Below, in pieces: positions 15,511 to 24,299 of a stretch of DNA of 64,000 nucleotides. Position numbers and translations under genes: made by a program. Numbering within the stretch: the first letter of the stretch is position 1; the number at the start of each line of letters is the position of its first letter. The DNA is from an uncultured Prevotella sp. (GTDB taxonomy: Bacteria > Bacteroidota > Bacteroidia > Bacteroidales > Bacteroidaceae). The notes under the pieces were generated by a model, which ran no database searches, was not told where the DNA came from, and saw only the letters and a list, made by a program, of their open reading frames with translations. The stretch spans positions 62,001 to 126,000 of the forward strand of contig CAMVQS010000001.1 of the NCBI GenBank assembly GCA_947169685.1, in the 5' to 3' direction.

Positions 15511-17079
15511 TTATCTTCTTTGACTTTCCGTTTCTGCACGTTTCCACTGGTAGTAACGGTCCACAAAGTCTATCTGTTCACGGTTGGGAACCATGATGAG
15601 CGAAGCACCATTGCTGAACTGCATCGTTGTGGGTTTATCCTTGTCAAACTTCGGCCAATAGGGAAGGCCTTTACCGTTGGGGTTACCAGTCTTGGCAAAG
15701 TTCACCCAATACTGCTGGATAATCTCTGCCACAGCAGCCTCGTTGGGGAATTCGTTAGGCTTGGTCAGGAACTCACCGTTGAGGTACATAATGTCATCGG
15801 CATGGGCAACACCGCGACGACGTGGGTCTTGAGCAAAGCTGCGTGTGGAGGGCTGGGCGAGGTAGGCACTGTAGGCCGGACTCTGGCCCGTCTTGTTCTG
15901 CAGGCTGGCCCAAGCGAAGGAAGGCCATGCGAATCCCATATCACGGAAGGCATCGCCGTAAGCGTGGTATGCCTCATCGTCAGTATTGCCAGGATAGACC
16001 TTCTTGGCTTCGTCGGCAAAGGAGCCGAAAATACTCTCCACGGACTTTTGATAGTCCTCAGCCTTGATGTTACCAGGTGTGAAGAGGGCGCCCTCGTCGC
16101 TGTTGGTCATGACAATAACAGGAACGTCATTGTATTCACCTCTCTCGTAAAGACGATACTGATCATCGCAGATGACGTAGCCATCCACACAGGGCCAAAA
16201 GCCTGCAAAGCCAACGTTGCCGTCACAAAGCTCCATGGCTGACATCTTGCGCATCTGCTTGATGTTCTTCTTCTTCAGGTGTTTCTGGAAGGCGAGACCT
16301 TGCTGTTCTGCACCTTTCTGTGAGGCGTCAAGACCCAGCGAGCGAGGCTTGTCGCTCCAGGGTGCAAAGGAACCGCCACTATGACTGATGGCAGCACGGA
16401 AAAGTCCCTTGGCTAAAGGTGAAGCACAGAGCATGCTGCAACTGATGGCACCTGCCGACTCGCCGAAGATGGTCACCTTTGTGGGGTCGCCGCCAAAGTT
16501 CGTAATGTTACGCTGTACCCATTGTAATGCAAATATCTGGTCGAGCAGACCATAGTTGCCGGAGTGGCCATCAGGCGATTCCTTGGTGAGTTCCGGATGA
16601 GCCATAAAGCCTAGGGCACCAGTGCGGTACTCAATGCTAACGATAACCACACCACGACGAGCTAATGTCGTCCAGAGATCACCACCATACCATTCAGTCT
16701 GGAAGCCACCGCCATGAATCCATACCATCACGGGCAGACGGTCGTTTACAGAAATGGCGGGTGTCGCAATGCCCAAATAAAGGCAATCCTCGCTCATCAT
16801 GTCTGCCGTACGTCCAGGACGTGTAGGCTGTGGTGGCAATGGTCCGTACTCATCACATACTCTCACTCCTTCCCAGGCCTTTGCCGGTTGTGGAGCACGC
16901 CAACGAAGGTCTCCGACGGGTGGGGCTGCGTAAGGAATAGCTTTATAGACTGCCAGGTCGCTGCCGTCGAGGACACCTTCCACGTCACCGGTTTCTACAT
17001 GGGTTTTCAACAGGGGCTGCTGTGCTGAGGCTGTCAGACTAAGTAGCGCAATGACAACGGTAAATAGATATTTCTTCAT
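15511..17079 (-). CDS. Type B carboxylesterase, exported
   Basis: A 522-residue alpha/beta hydrolase with a signal peptide (LLSLTASAQ). It has the type B carboxylesterase blocks: IPYAAPPVGDLRWRAPQ, SEDCLYL, the oxyanion HGGGF, the nucleophile elbow GESAG, the acid region NSDEGALF and the His region GVAHADD. It hydrolyses carboxylic esters, in the periplasm or outside the cell. In a xylan-degrading strain an acetyl- or feruloyl-esterase role is plausible, but the sequence does not show it. Transcribed toward greA; divergent from the CE2-like gene, with TATCTTTG (rc at 17121-17128) as a likely -7 box. Confidence 0.85.
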   Translation of the reverse strand: MKKYLFTVVIALLSLTASAQQPLLKTHVETGDVEGVLDGSDLAVYKAIPYAAPPVGDLRWRAPQPAKAWEGVRVCDEYGPLPPQPTRPGRTADMMSEDCLYLGIATPAISVNDRLPVMVWIHGGGFQTEWYGGDLWTTLARRGVVIVSIEYRTGALGFMAHPELTKESPDGHSGNYGLLDQIFALQWVQRNITNFGGDPTKVTIFGESAGAISCSMLCASPLAKGLFRAAISHSGGSFAPWSDKPRSLGLDASQKGAEQQGLAFQKHLKKKNIKQMRKMSAMELCDGNVGFAGFWPCVDGYVICDDQYRLYERGEYNDVPVIVMTNSDEGALFTPGNIKAEDYQKSVESIFGSFADEAKKVYPGNTDDEAYHAYGDAFRDMGFAWPSFAWASLQNKTGQSPAYSAYLAQPSTRSFAQDPRRRGVAHADDIMYLNGEFLTKPNEFPNEAAVAEIIQQYWVNFAKTGNPNGKGLPYWPKFDKDKPTTMQFSNGASLIMVPNREQIDFVDRYYQWKRAETESQRR

Positions 17080-17146
17080 TTTTTTGATTATTATAGGTGA
17101 TTACTTGCTTTGTATGGGCACAAAGATACGAACTTTTTACGAAATA

Positions 17147-17178
17147 CTTGCAAGATACGAATAATATTTGTACTTTTG
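17147..17178 (+). promoter_or_regulatory. Promoter of the CE2-like esterase gene
   Basis: CTTG (17147-17150), 20 bp, TACTTTTG (17171-17178). This is a near-consensus promoter 25 bp ahead of the ATG. No TGTTACA-type HTCS site is seen here. Confidence 0.55.
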
Positions 17179-17203
17179 CACGCATAAATGAACTTAAGAC
17201 TAT

Positions 17204-18304
17204 ATGAAAAGAATGTTTTTTGCTGTCGTTGCATTGCTGACGACCCTCGTAGGCCAAGCCTCAACCACTCTTCCCATTCAGGGAAAGGTCATTCCTGCTG
17301 ATAATCCGTATATACAGTATGTGGGACGAATTTGTTTCCAAGACCCCCAATCCCCGCGCTTCACTTTCCCAGGTGTGCAAATCAATGCACGTTTCACGGG
17401 ATGCTCCCTTAAGATGTGGGCCAAGCCCAAGAGCGGCTACTTCATGGCACAGATAGACAAGGCAGAGCCCTTCAAGGTCTCCTTCATGGGTGAGCGTGAC
17501 TCTGTGGTGACACTGGCTACGGCACTGCCCCAAGGTCCTCACGAGGTACGACTGATGTATGTGGTGGAGGGCTATGAACTGAAGCCAGTATTCAAAGGTT
17601 TTGTGCTCGACAAGGACGGCATGATGCTCGAAGCGCCTGCCTTGCCCGAACGTACTATAGAGTTTATAGGTAATTCTATTACTTGTGGCTACGGCAACGA
17701 GAGCATTGAGATGACCGACCCCTTCGAATATGAGACGGAGAACCATTATTTCACTTACGGACAGATGACGGCACGTGCCCTTGGCGCAGTGGCTCACGTG
17801 GTGGCCCGCAGTGGCATCGGCGTCTATCGCACCTATGGCGGTCCGAAGACGGGTACACCTGAGAATGTGATGACGACGGAGTACGAATACACCAACTTAT
17901 ATGACCGCTCGGAGAAGTGGGACTTCAGCCGCTACCAGCCACAGCTGGTATGCATCAACCTGGGAACCAACGACCTCTCTACTAACAACTATGACGTCAA
18001 GCTGTTCCAGCAGGCTTTCTATCGGTTTGTCAGTCAGGTGCGCGGCCATAACCCCAAGGCAAAGATAGTGCTGCTCACTGGTTCTATGATGAACGGCAAG
18101 GAACTGGAGATTGCCAAGAAGGTGCTCAACGAAATCATGGAGGATGCGCACAAGAACGGCGACAACGAGGTGTATCGCTTCGACTTCACACCCCAGAACG
18201 GCGATCTCTATTACGGAGCCTCGTGGCATCCATCCCTGTGGCAGCACCAGAAAATGGCCGGTGAGTTGACGGCATATCTCAGAACGCTGATGCACTGGTT
18301 TTGA
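17204..18304 (+). CDS. CE2-like SGNH acetylesterase, exported
   Basis: A 366-residue protein with a signal peptide, an N-terminal beta-sandwich (about residues 20-145) and an SGNH hydrolase domain. FIGNSITCGYG holds the nucleophile Ser158; GTND (block III) follows in the middle; SWHPS holds His342. The sandwich-plus-SGNH order and length match carbohydrate esterase family 2, whose members remove acetyl groups from xylan or glucomannan. The assignment is by domain order and motifs. It stands alone with its own promoter, away from the xus operon, but would complement xylan breakdown. 7- and 8-bp repeats follow its stop. Confidence 0.8.
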   Translation: MKRMFFAVVALLTTLVGQASTTLPIQGKVIPADNPYIQYVGRICFQDPQSPRFTFPGVQINARFTGCSLKMWAKPKSGYFMAQIDKAEPFKVSFMGERDSVVTLATALPQGPHEVRLMYVVEGYELKPVFKGFVLDKDGMMLEAPALPERTIEFIGNSITCGYGNESIEMTDPFEYETENHYFTYGQMTARALGAVAHVVARSGIGVYRTYGGPKTGTPENVMTTEYEYTNLYDRSEKWDFSRYQPQLVCINLGTNDLSTNNYDVKLFQQAFYRFVSQVRGHNPKAKIVLLTGSMMNGKELEIAKKVLNEIMEDAHKNGDNEVYRFDFTPQNGDLYYGASWHPSLWQHQKMAGELTAYLRTLMHWF

Positions 18305-18305
18305 G

Positions 18306-18394
18306 AAAGGTAAAAAGGTAAAAAAGTAAAAAGGTAAGAAGATAAATTGGAAAAAAAGTAAAAATCTCTCAACTCTCAACCCTCAACTCTCAAC
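18306..18394. repeat. Octamer array followed by heptamer array before dapB
   Basis: Five 8-bp steps of AAAGGTAA type (18306-18345) are followed by four 7-bp units, TCTCAAC, TCTCAAC, CCTCAAC and TCTCAAC (18367-18394). The heptamer is the reverse complement of GTTGAGA, which forms arrays at 22893 and 25813. They lie just upstream of the dapB -7 box TACCTTTG (18402-18409). Confidence 0.7.
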
Positions 18395-18432
18395 TTTTTC
18401 TTACCTTTGCAGCGTTTAAAAGGAAAAAAGAT

Positions 18433-19146
18433 ATGAAAATAGCATTAATCGGCTATGGCAAGATGGGCAAGATGATTGAGCAGATAGCCCGTGAGCGTGG
18501 CCATGAGATTGTGAGTATCATCGACATTGACAACCAGCAGGACTTTGATTCACCGGAGTTCGCCTCTGCTGATGTTGCCATTGAGTTTACGGCACCGCAG
18601 GCAGCCTACGCCAACTACCTTAAGGCATGGGCCAAGGGTGTGAAGGTGGTTAGCGGCTCGACGGGCTGGATGAAGGAGCATGGCAATGACGTGCGCCAGG
18701 CCTGTGCCAATGGCAAGACCCTTTTCTGGGCCTCGAACTTCTCTATCGGTGTGGCCATCTTCTCTGCTGTCAACCGTTATCTGGCCAAGATTATGAACGA
18801 GTTTCCGCAGTACGACGTGGAGATGGAAGAGACGCACCACGTGCATAAGCTCGACCATCCCAGTGGAACGGCCATCACACTGGCAGAGGAAATTGTGGAG
18901 CGTATTGACCGTAAGACGGCTTGGGCTGAGGACACAACCGATCCTTCGCTGTTGCGAGTAGATAATATCCGTCGTGGTGAGGTGCCAGGCATACATACCG
19001 TGCGCTATGACAGCGATGCCGATCTCATTACTATTACACACGACGCCCACAGCCGTAAGGGCTTTGCCTTAGGCGCTGTGCTGGCTGCTGAATATACAGC
19101 TCAGCATCAGGGATTGCTGACCATCAGTGATATGTTTAAATTCTAA
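18433..19146 (+). CDS. dapB: 4-hydroxy-tetrahydrodipicolinate reductase DapB
   Basis: A 237-residue cytoplasmic enzyme of lysine/diaminopimelate biosynthesis. The N-terminal nucleotide-binding motif GYGKMGKM and the active-site segment HHVHKLDHPSGTA are both present. It reduces 4-hydroxy-tetrahydrodipicolinate with NAD(P)H. The length is typical of the short Bacteroidales form. It opens an apparent operon with lepB (3-bp gap), the second S26 paralogue and wbqC. A TACCTTTG box at 18402-18409 lies 23 bp upstream of the start; its -33 region is occupied by the heptamer array rather than TTTG. Confidence 0.94.
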   Translation: MKIALIGYGKMGKMIEQIARERGHEIVSIIDIDNQQDFDSPEFASADVAIEFTAPQAAYANYLKAWAKGVKVVSGSTGWMKEHGNDVRQACANGKTLFWASNFSIGVAIFSAVNRYLAKIMNEFPQYDVEMEETHHVHKLDHPSGTAITLAEEIVERIDRKTAWAEDTTDPSLLRVDNIRRGEVPGIHTVRYDSDADLITITHDAHSRKGFALGAVLAAEYTAQHQGLLTISDMFKF

Positions 19147-19149
19147 GTT

Positions 19150-20589
19150 ATGGAAAGAAGAGAGAAACAACAACTGAACATGAAGAAACAGTGGGTGAAG
19201 TTCATCGTCGTCCTCGTACTTTATCTGCTGTTCTTGTATTGGGTAGAGTCATGGTGGGGTCTGCTGGCCGTACCTTTCATCTTCGACATCTACATCACGA
19301 AGAAGATTAAGTGGCAGTGGTGGCGCGAGAGCGAAGGTCCCGTGCGCTTCATCATGTCGTGGGTTGACGCCCTGGTGTTTGCCCTCGTAGCCGTTTATTT
19401 CATCAACCTGTTCTTCTTTCAGAACTACGTCATCCCGTCATCGTCGCTGGAGAAGTCACTGTTGACGGGTGACTATCTGTTTGTCAGCAAGGTCTCATAC
19501 GGTCCCCGCATCCCTGAGACCCCGCTTACCATGCCGCTCACACAGCATACACTGCCTGTTATCGAGTGCAAGTCATATATTGAGTGGCCCCACTGGGACT
19601 ATCGTCGTGTAAAAGGCTTAGGTAAGGTGGAGCTGAACGACATCGTGGTGTTCAACTACCCGTCAGGCGATACGCTTTGCTCAGATATCCACTATCAGGC
19701 AGACGACTTCTATCGTCTGTGTTACGGTCTAGGCTATCAGGCATGGCCTAACCGTCCGAATCCCGATTCCCTTTCACTTGCACAGCGTCTGCAGTTCTTC
19801 CAGCAGGTTTATCAGACGGGACGTAAGGTTGTCGAGTCAAATGCCGGGGAGTATGGAGAGATTATGACACGTCCCACCGACCGTCGTGAGAATTATGTTA
19901 AGCGTTGTGTAGGTCTGCCAGGCCAGACACTTGAGATTAAGAATCGCATTGTTTATCTGGATGGCAAGCCCAATAAGGAGCCGGATAATGTGCAATACAC
20001 CTACTGGGTGAAGCCACAGAATGTACAGTTCCCTGAGGATTTGATTGAGGAACTGGGCATCACCAACGAGGAAATCAGCATTCTGAGAGCAACAGGTTAC
20101 ATGCCCATGACCAAGCGCACGGTGGCAGAACTGTCGAAGCGTAAGGATTTGATAGAGAGTATCGAGGTGAATACTGATGCCGACGAGTGGGACATCTATC
20201 CCCTGAACGGCAACAAACACTGGACACGCGACAACTACGGTCCCGTATGGATTCCCAACAAGGGCGAGACGCTCATACTCAACCTCGACATCCTGCCTAT
20301 TTATGAGCGTTGCATCCGTACCTACGAAGGAAACAAGCTTGAGGTGAAGAACGGCAAGATCTACATCAACGACAAGCAGACCGACCGTTACACGTTCAAG
20401 ATGGACTACTACTGGATGATGGGTGACAACCGTCATAACTCTGCTGACTCCCGCTACTGGGGCTTCGTTCCTGAGGACCACATCGTGGGCAAGCCCATCT
20501 TCATCTGGTGGAGCTCCGACCCCGACCGCGGAGGCTTCGGTGGCATCCGTTGGAGTCGCCTGTTCCGCATTGTTGACAATATTAAATAA
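19150..20589 (+). CDS. lepB: Signal peptidase I
   Basis: A 479-residue inner-membrane serine protease that removes signal peptides. Transmembrane segments lie near residues 15-35 and 75-90. PSSSLEKSLLTGD holds the nucleophile Ser99, and YVKRCVGLPG holds the general base Lys251; GDNRHNSADSRYWGFVP is the C-terminal signature. It is longer than the E. coli enzyme because of a large insertion in the periplasmic domain, which is usual in Bacteroidales. An alternative start is Met11 (19180). It follows dapB directly and abuts the inactive-looking S26 paralogue. Confidence 0.93.
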   Translation: MERREKQQLNMKKQWVKFIVVLVLYLLFLYWVESWWGLLAVPFIFDIYITKKIKWQWWRESEGPVRFIMSWVDALVFALVAVYFINLFFFQNYVIPSSSLEKSLLTGDYLFVSKVSYGPRIPETPLTMPLTQHTLPVIECKSYIEWPHWDYRRVKGLGKVELNDIVVFNYPSGDTLCSDIHYQADDFYRLCYGLGYQAWPNRPNPDSLSLAQRLQFFQQVYQTGRKVVESNAGEYGEIMTRPTDRRENYVKRCVGLPGQTLEIKNRIVYLDGKPNKEPDNVQYTYWVKPQNVQFPEDLIEELGITNEEISILRATGYMPMTKRTVAELSKRKDLIESIEVNTDADEWDIYPLNGNKHWTRDNYGPVWIPNKGETLILNLDILPIYERCIRTYEGNKLEVKNGKIYINDKQTDRYTFKMDYYWMMGDNRHNSADSRYWGFVPEDHIVGKPIFIWWSSDPDRGGFGGIRWSRLFRIVDNIK

Positions 20590-21135
20590 GTGCGCAATAC
20601 AGTCAAAACGCTCCTTGCCTTGGCCATTGCCATTGTGGTGATGCTGTTGGTCAGGGCGGCTGTGGTTACCATCTGCTGTGTCGAAGGCGAGGCCTTGCAG
20701 CCAACGTTCCTTGCTGGCGACCGTGTGGTGGTAAACCGCTGGAGCTATGGACTGCGTATTGGAGGCAACCGCTTCCTGCACTATAACCGTCTGTGGCGAC
20801 GTCCAGTGGAACGTGGCGACATTGTGGCCCTGAACGACCCCACAGACTCTACGCTTTCCATCGACGACCGTCAGTTGCTCTTTCTGCGTTGCAAGCATGT
20901 TCCAGGCGATAGAGTCAGGGTGGGAGCCAACATGCTCATCGTGCCCGGACGTGCTTCGTGTGCCGATCAGGACTATTACGTGATGGTACCTCTTTCTGAA
21001 AAGGGATTAGAGAAGAGTATTATGGTTCCTGAGGATCATATTATCGGACGTGTCGCGCTTATCATTTTCAGCCACAATCCAGCCCAACCTCTGTGGGAGG
21101 GATGGCGCACCAACCGCACTTTTGTTTGCCCATGA
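20590..21135 (+). CDS. S26 signal-peptidase paralogue lacking catalytic residues
   Basis: A 181-residue protein with an N-terminal membrane anchor, beginning at a GTG immediately after the lepB stop. It keeps S26 landmarks (QPTFLAGDRVVVNRWSYG, VPGDRV, VPEDHIIGR), but the nucleophile position is Ala35 (GEALQPTF, where active enzymes have Ser before Met/Leu). The Lys position is Leu99 (FLRCKHVPGD against VKRCVGLPG in lepB). The membrane topology is intact and the frame is clean, so it is not a decayed pseudogene. A regulatory or substrate-presenting partner of LepB is possible (inference). Its TGA overlaps the wbqC ATG. Confidence 0.8.
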   Translation: MRNTVKTLLALAIAIVVMLLVRAAVVTICCVEGEALQPTFLAGDRVVVNRWSYGLRIGGNRFLHYNRLWRRPVERGDIVALNDPTDSTLSIDDRQLLFLRCKHVPGDRVRVGANMLIVPGRASCADQDYYVMVPLSEKGLEKSIMVPEDHIIGRVALIIFSHNPAQPLWEGWRTNRTFVCP

Positions 21136-21698
21136 CGCTTTCCACTACCTACTTTGGTCCAATAGAGTGGTATCAGCAGTTGTGTCGTGCCGATCTCGTC
21201 TATCTGGAAGCCTGCGAGTCATTCATCAAGCAGACCTACCGCAATCGCTGTACCATAGCGACAGCCAATGGGGTTCAGAATTTGACGGTGCCTGTGGAAC
21301 ATGGAGGTAGTCGGCTCATTCGCGATGTCCGTATCAGCAATCACGGCTCGTGGCGTCGTGTCCATTGGAATGCCTTGCAGTCCGCCTACAGCGAAAGCCC
21401 TTTTTTTGAGTATTATGCTGATGACCTGCGTCCTTTCTTCGAGCAGGACTATGAGTTCCTCTATGACTACAACTACGAAATCATGCAGAAGATGTTTGAA
21501 CTTCTCGACATACATCCCCATGTGGAGCATACCGTTGAGTTCAGCATGGAAAACAACTTCTGCCCTCAGTCTTCAGCCTTCAGCTCCCGTCTATATTATC
21601 AGGTTTTTGCCCGCAAGCACGGCTTTCTGCCCAACCTGAGCATTCTCGACCTGTTGTTTAATATGGGACCCGAGGCTATTTTCTACCTTGTCAAATAA
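21132..21698 (+). CDS. WbqC family protein
   Basis: A 188-residue cytoplasmic protein. The start is placed at ATG 21132, in a 4-bp ATGA overlap with the preceding stop, giving MTLSTTYFGPIEWYQQL. The early PIEWYQ, the NRC and HxGxxR-like segments and the C-terminal LSILDLLFNMGPEA match WbqC-like proteins, a family tied to surface polysaccharide or sugar metabolism but without a firm biochemical role. It travels with lepB in many Bacteroidales. Residues about 145-153 derive from CTTCAGC heptamers (21564-21584). Confidence 0.8.
   Translation: MTLSTTYFGPIEWYQQLCRADLVYLEACESFIKQTYRNRCTIATANGVQNLTVPVEHGGSRLIRDVRISNHGSWRRVHWNALQSAYSESPFFEYYADDLRPFFEQDYEFLYDYNYEIMQKMFELLDIHPHVEHTVEFSMENNFCPQSSAFSSRLYYQVFARKHGFLPNLSILDLLFNMGPEAIFYLVK
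21564..21591. repeat. Heptamer array inside wbqC-like gene
   Basis: CCTCAGT, CTTCAGC, CTTCAGC and TCCCGTC at 7-bp steps, read in frame in the wbqC-like coding sequence. Confidence 0.5.
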
Positions 21699-21714
21699 TA
21701 AACAAGCATCGTAT

Positions 21715-22206
21715 ATGAAGAAAATTGTTTTTCTCCTATTGGTTATAATGACCACCGCAGTAAAGGCACAGAGTGTCCGCGAACTGCGTAGTTTCTTCAC
21801 GGAACGTCACGTGCAGAACTTGTTTTATTACGCTCACCCGAATGCTGGAGAGTTTAATGGTGTGGAAATTAAGCAGATTACAAGCGACGAGGTTATACTC
21901 AGGGCTTCTTTTGAATCAGACTCATGGCTTTTTAGCAGTACTTACAGATGTACCATCCGCATAGAGGTGGATGGTGATAGGCACTTTACCAAAATGACTA
22001 CCCGTTGCGAATCCAACAGCAGTAGCCGATGGCCTTGTTTCAAGTGGGCCACTGAGGAGCTGCAGAAGAAATGCAGGGATGCCGACCACAACCGTCGCCC
22101 CCTCAGTTTCATGGAAGATCATTTTGGCAAGCGCCTTCGTGACTTCACGGGTGAAGAAGCCATGTGTACCCTGCTAACCATTGCTTTGTATAATTACGAT
22201 TATTAA
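21715..22206 (+). CDS. Exported protein of unknown function
   Basis: A 163-residue protein with a clear signal peptide (MKKIVFLLLVIMTTAVKAQ). The ATG at 21715 is used rather than the upstream track start, because it heads the signal peptide and lies just after the wbqC stop. The mature part is mixed alpha/beta with several Cys (RCT, RCES, PCFK, KKCRD) that could form disulfides in the periplasm. I do not recognise the family. It is probably the last gene of the dapB-lepB-wbqC transcript, 16 bp after wbqC. Confidence 0.65.
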   Translation: MKKIVFLLLVIMTTAVKAQSVRELRSFFTERHVQNLFYYAHPNAGEFNGVEIKQITSDEVILRASFESDSWLFSSTYRCTIRIEVDGDRHFTKMTTRCESNSSSRWPCFKWATEELQKKCRDADHNRRPLSFMEDHFGKRLRDFTGEEAMCTLLTIALYNYDY

Positions 22207-22268
22207 AAAGAGGTAACACCTTGTGTATACCTGGGTTTAGGGAGCAAAGTGGAATGCTCACACCCCAG

Positions 22269-22850
22269 TTAACGCACTTCCAGTTCCTTTACGAAGCGGC
22301 CGTTGGTGGTGAAGAGCTGCAGGACGGTGAAGCGGCCACCGACTTCGGGGTCAGGGTTGTAGCGGTACGACTGCATGACGATGTAGGTCTCGTCCTCACC
22401 ACAGAAGCCCACAAGGCCGGAATTGGAGGACAGTTGGCTGGCTTTTTTCGTGTTCAGGTCAATGAGGTATGACCACACGTTGCGTGCATCGGGAACACCC
22501 TCGACGATAACTTTGTTTTCACCAGGAACGAAGCGTGCCTTGTAGGCTGCGGCAATCTGCGTCAGAGGTATGCTGACCGCGTTACGGTCTTGCATGCGGT
22601 CCCAAACACTCTGTGCTGCAGGGTTGGTAACCAGCAGCCGCGTGGCCGTTTGCTGTTGCTTGTTGACAATCCAGGCGGACACGATGTCTGGCTCGTCATC
22701 TTCGTTGCCAGCGACGTCATAATTCAGATAAACCTGTTGGAAGCCGTTGTCGTCGGCTAACTGTGCAGTGGAAGGCAGGCTGTTTTGTGCCGTTGACGGC
22801 AGAACAGTCCATAGCATGAGTGCTACAAATGCAGATTTCAAGTATTTCAT
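22269..22850 (-). CDS. Exported protein of unknown function
   Basis: A 193-residue protein with a signal peptide (LMLWTVLPSTAQ). The mature region is predicted mostly beta strand (QQVYLNYDVAGNEDDEPDIVSAWIV), with no motif I recognise. It is transcribed convergently with the preceding exported protein. A TACCTTTG box on the minus strand (22878-22885) lies about 28 bp upstream of the ATG and is a likely promoter. The GTTGAGA heptamer array begins just beyond it. Confidence 0.65.
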   Translation of the reverse strand: MKYLKSAFVALMLWTVLPSTAQNSLPSTAQLADDNGFQQVYLNYDVAGNEDDEPDIVSAWIVNKQQQTATRLLVTNPAAQSVWDRMQDRNAVSIPLTQIAAAYKARFVPGENKVIVEGVPDARNVWSYLIDLNTKKASQLSSNSGLVGFCGEDETYIVMQSYRYNPDPEVGGRFTVLQLFTTNGRFVKELEVR

Positions 22851-22892
22851 ATTGTTCTTGTATTATGATTGTGGGTACAAAGGTAATAAAAA

Positions 22893-22983
22893 GTTGAGAG
22901 TTGAGTGTTGAGTGTTGAGAGATTTTTGTTTTTTTAGTACGGCGGCAGCAAATAATTTAATCTTTAATGTTTAATGTTTAATC
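22893..22983. repeat. Two heptamer arrays (GTTGAGW and TTTAATS)
   Basis: GTTGAGA, GTTGAGT, GTTGAGT, GTTGAGA (22893-22920) and TTTAATC, TTTAATG, TTTAATG, TTTAATC (22956-22983). Each has four exact 7-bp steps, with outer units alike and inner units alike. Both lie in the divergent promoter gap before the DUF2851 gene. Confidence 0.75.
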
Positions 22984-22990
22984 TTTTTAT

Positions 22991-22998
22991 TACCTTTG
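22991..22998 (+). promoter_or_regulatory. -7 box five bases before the DUF2851 ATG
   Basis: TACCTTTG at 22991-22998 is followed by TCCCC and the ATG at 23004. Transcription would start at or next to the start codon, so the mRNA would be leaderless. A clear TTTG -33 box is not seen; heptamers occupy that position. Confidence 0.5.
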
Positions 22999-23003
22999 TC
23001 CCC

Positions 23004-24299
23004 ATGGAACAGTTACTGCATTACGTATGGAAGCATAAGATGTACCCGCTGGGGGAGCTCACCACAACGGACGGTAGGACGGTGGAGGTGATTGACCCAG
23101 GGCTGCATAACCACAACGCAGGGCCGGACTTCTTCAACGCGAAGGTGAAGATTGACGGCACGCTGTGGGTGGGTAATGTGGAGATACACGACAAGTCGAG
23201 CGACTGGTACAAGCATGGGCACGACCACGATTCGGCCTACGACAACGTGGTGCTCCACGTGGCAGGCGTCATCGACTCGGAGGTGCAGACAACGAGTGGA
23301 CAGATTCTGCCGCAGCTGCAACTGGACGTGCCAGCCAAGGTGCAGGAGCACTATGACGAGCTGCTGGAGACGGACCAGTATCCACCTTGCTACGAGATTA
23401 TTCCAGAACTGTCGATGCTGACGGTTCACGCGTGGATGGCGGCCTTGCAGACAGAACGTTTGGAGCGCAAGACGGAGGACATTCGTCGTCGTGCCGAGTG
23501 CTGCAACGGCAGTTGGGAGGATGCTTACTTTGTGACGTTGGCCCGTAACTACGGCTTCGGCATCAATGGTGAGGCTTTCGAAGAGTGGGCGTACCACATT
23601 CCCTTGTCGGCTGTAGGAAAGCATCGTGATGACCTGTTCCAGATAGAGGCTATCTTCTTGGGACAGGCAGGATTACTGGAGTTGGACACCGTGCCTGCCC
23701 ACTACCAGAAGGATGCGCTGAACGAAGGCTATTTCGCGAAGCTGCGTAATGAGTACCAATATTTGGCGCATAAATTCTCCCTGCAGCCTATGGATAGGAA
23801 ATTGTGGCGGTTCCTGCGTCTGCGTCCGCAGAACTTCCCACATATCCGTATTGCACAGCTGGCCAACCTGTACTACGAACGTAAGGCGAACCTGTCACGG
23901 CTCATTGAGTGTAAGACTGTCAGCGAGTTGCAGGAGATGATGCGAACGCATGTCACACCTTATTGGGAGACCCATTACACTTTTGGTTCGGAGAGTGCAT
24001 CGAACGGTAAGAACCTGTCGCCCTTCTCACTGAATCTGCTGATGATCAATACGGCCATCCCCATGCTCTTTGCCTATGGGCGCCATGCATCGAAGGAAGA
24101 GCTTTGTGACCGTGCCTTTGACCTCTTGGAGCAGTTGCGAGCTGAGGAAAACTACATCATCCGCATGTGGCGTAAGTGTGGCTTGGAGGTCAGGAATGCG
24201 GGTGATTCGCAGGCGCTGATACAACTGAAGAAAGAATATTGCGACCGCAAGGATTGCCTACGCTGTCGTTTTGGTTATGAATATCTGAAAAGGAAATGA
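23004..24299 (+). CDS. DUF2851 family protein
   Basis: A 431-residue cytoplasmic protein that matches DUF2851, a family conserved across Bacteroidetes with no assigned function. Conserved-looking parts include VEVIDPGLHNHNAGPDFFNAKV near the N-terminus, HxHD segments, and a Cys-rich C-terminus (YCDRKDCLRCRFGYEYLK). The track start at 22974 lies upstream of the -7 box, so I use ATG 23004 (MEQLLHYVWKHK). It overlaps the thioesterase gene by 4 bp (ATGA), and dprA follows, so the three form an operon. Confidence 0.82.
   Translation: MEQLLHYVWKHKMYPLGELTTTDGRTVEVIDPGLHNHNAGPDFFNAKVKIDGTLWVGNVEIHDKSSDWYKHGHDHDSAYDNVVLHVAGVIDSEVQTTSGQILPQLQLDVPAKVQEHYDELLETDQYPPCYEIIPELSMLTVHAWMAALQTERLERKTEDIRRRAECCNGSWEDAYFVTLARNYGFGINGEAFEEWAYHIPLSAVGKHRDDLFQIEAIFLGQAGLLELDTVPAHYQKDALNEGYFAKLRNEYQYLAHKFSLQPMDRKLWRFLRLRPQNFPHIRIAQLANLYYERKANLSRLIECKTVSELQEMMRTHVTPYWETHYTFGSESASNGKNLSPFSLNLLMINTAIPMLFAYGRHASKEELCDRAFDLLEQLRAEENYIIRMWRKCGLEVRNAGDSQALIQLKKEYCDRKDCLRCRFGYEYLKRK

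Noticed and set aside
21132-21135. Upstream start of the WbqC-like gene at 21093
   Set aside because: The extra residues overlap the preceding gene by 43 bp and do not look like the family. The ATGA overlap at 21132 gives the expected N-terminus.
22207-22268. Terminator between the two convergent unknown exported-protein genes
   Set aside because: No hairpin with a T-run could be found in this 62-bp gap.
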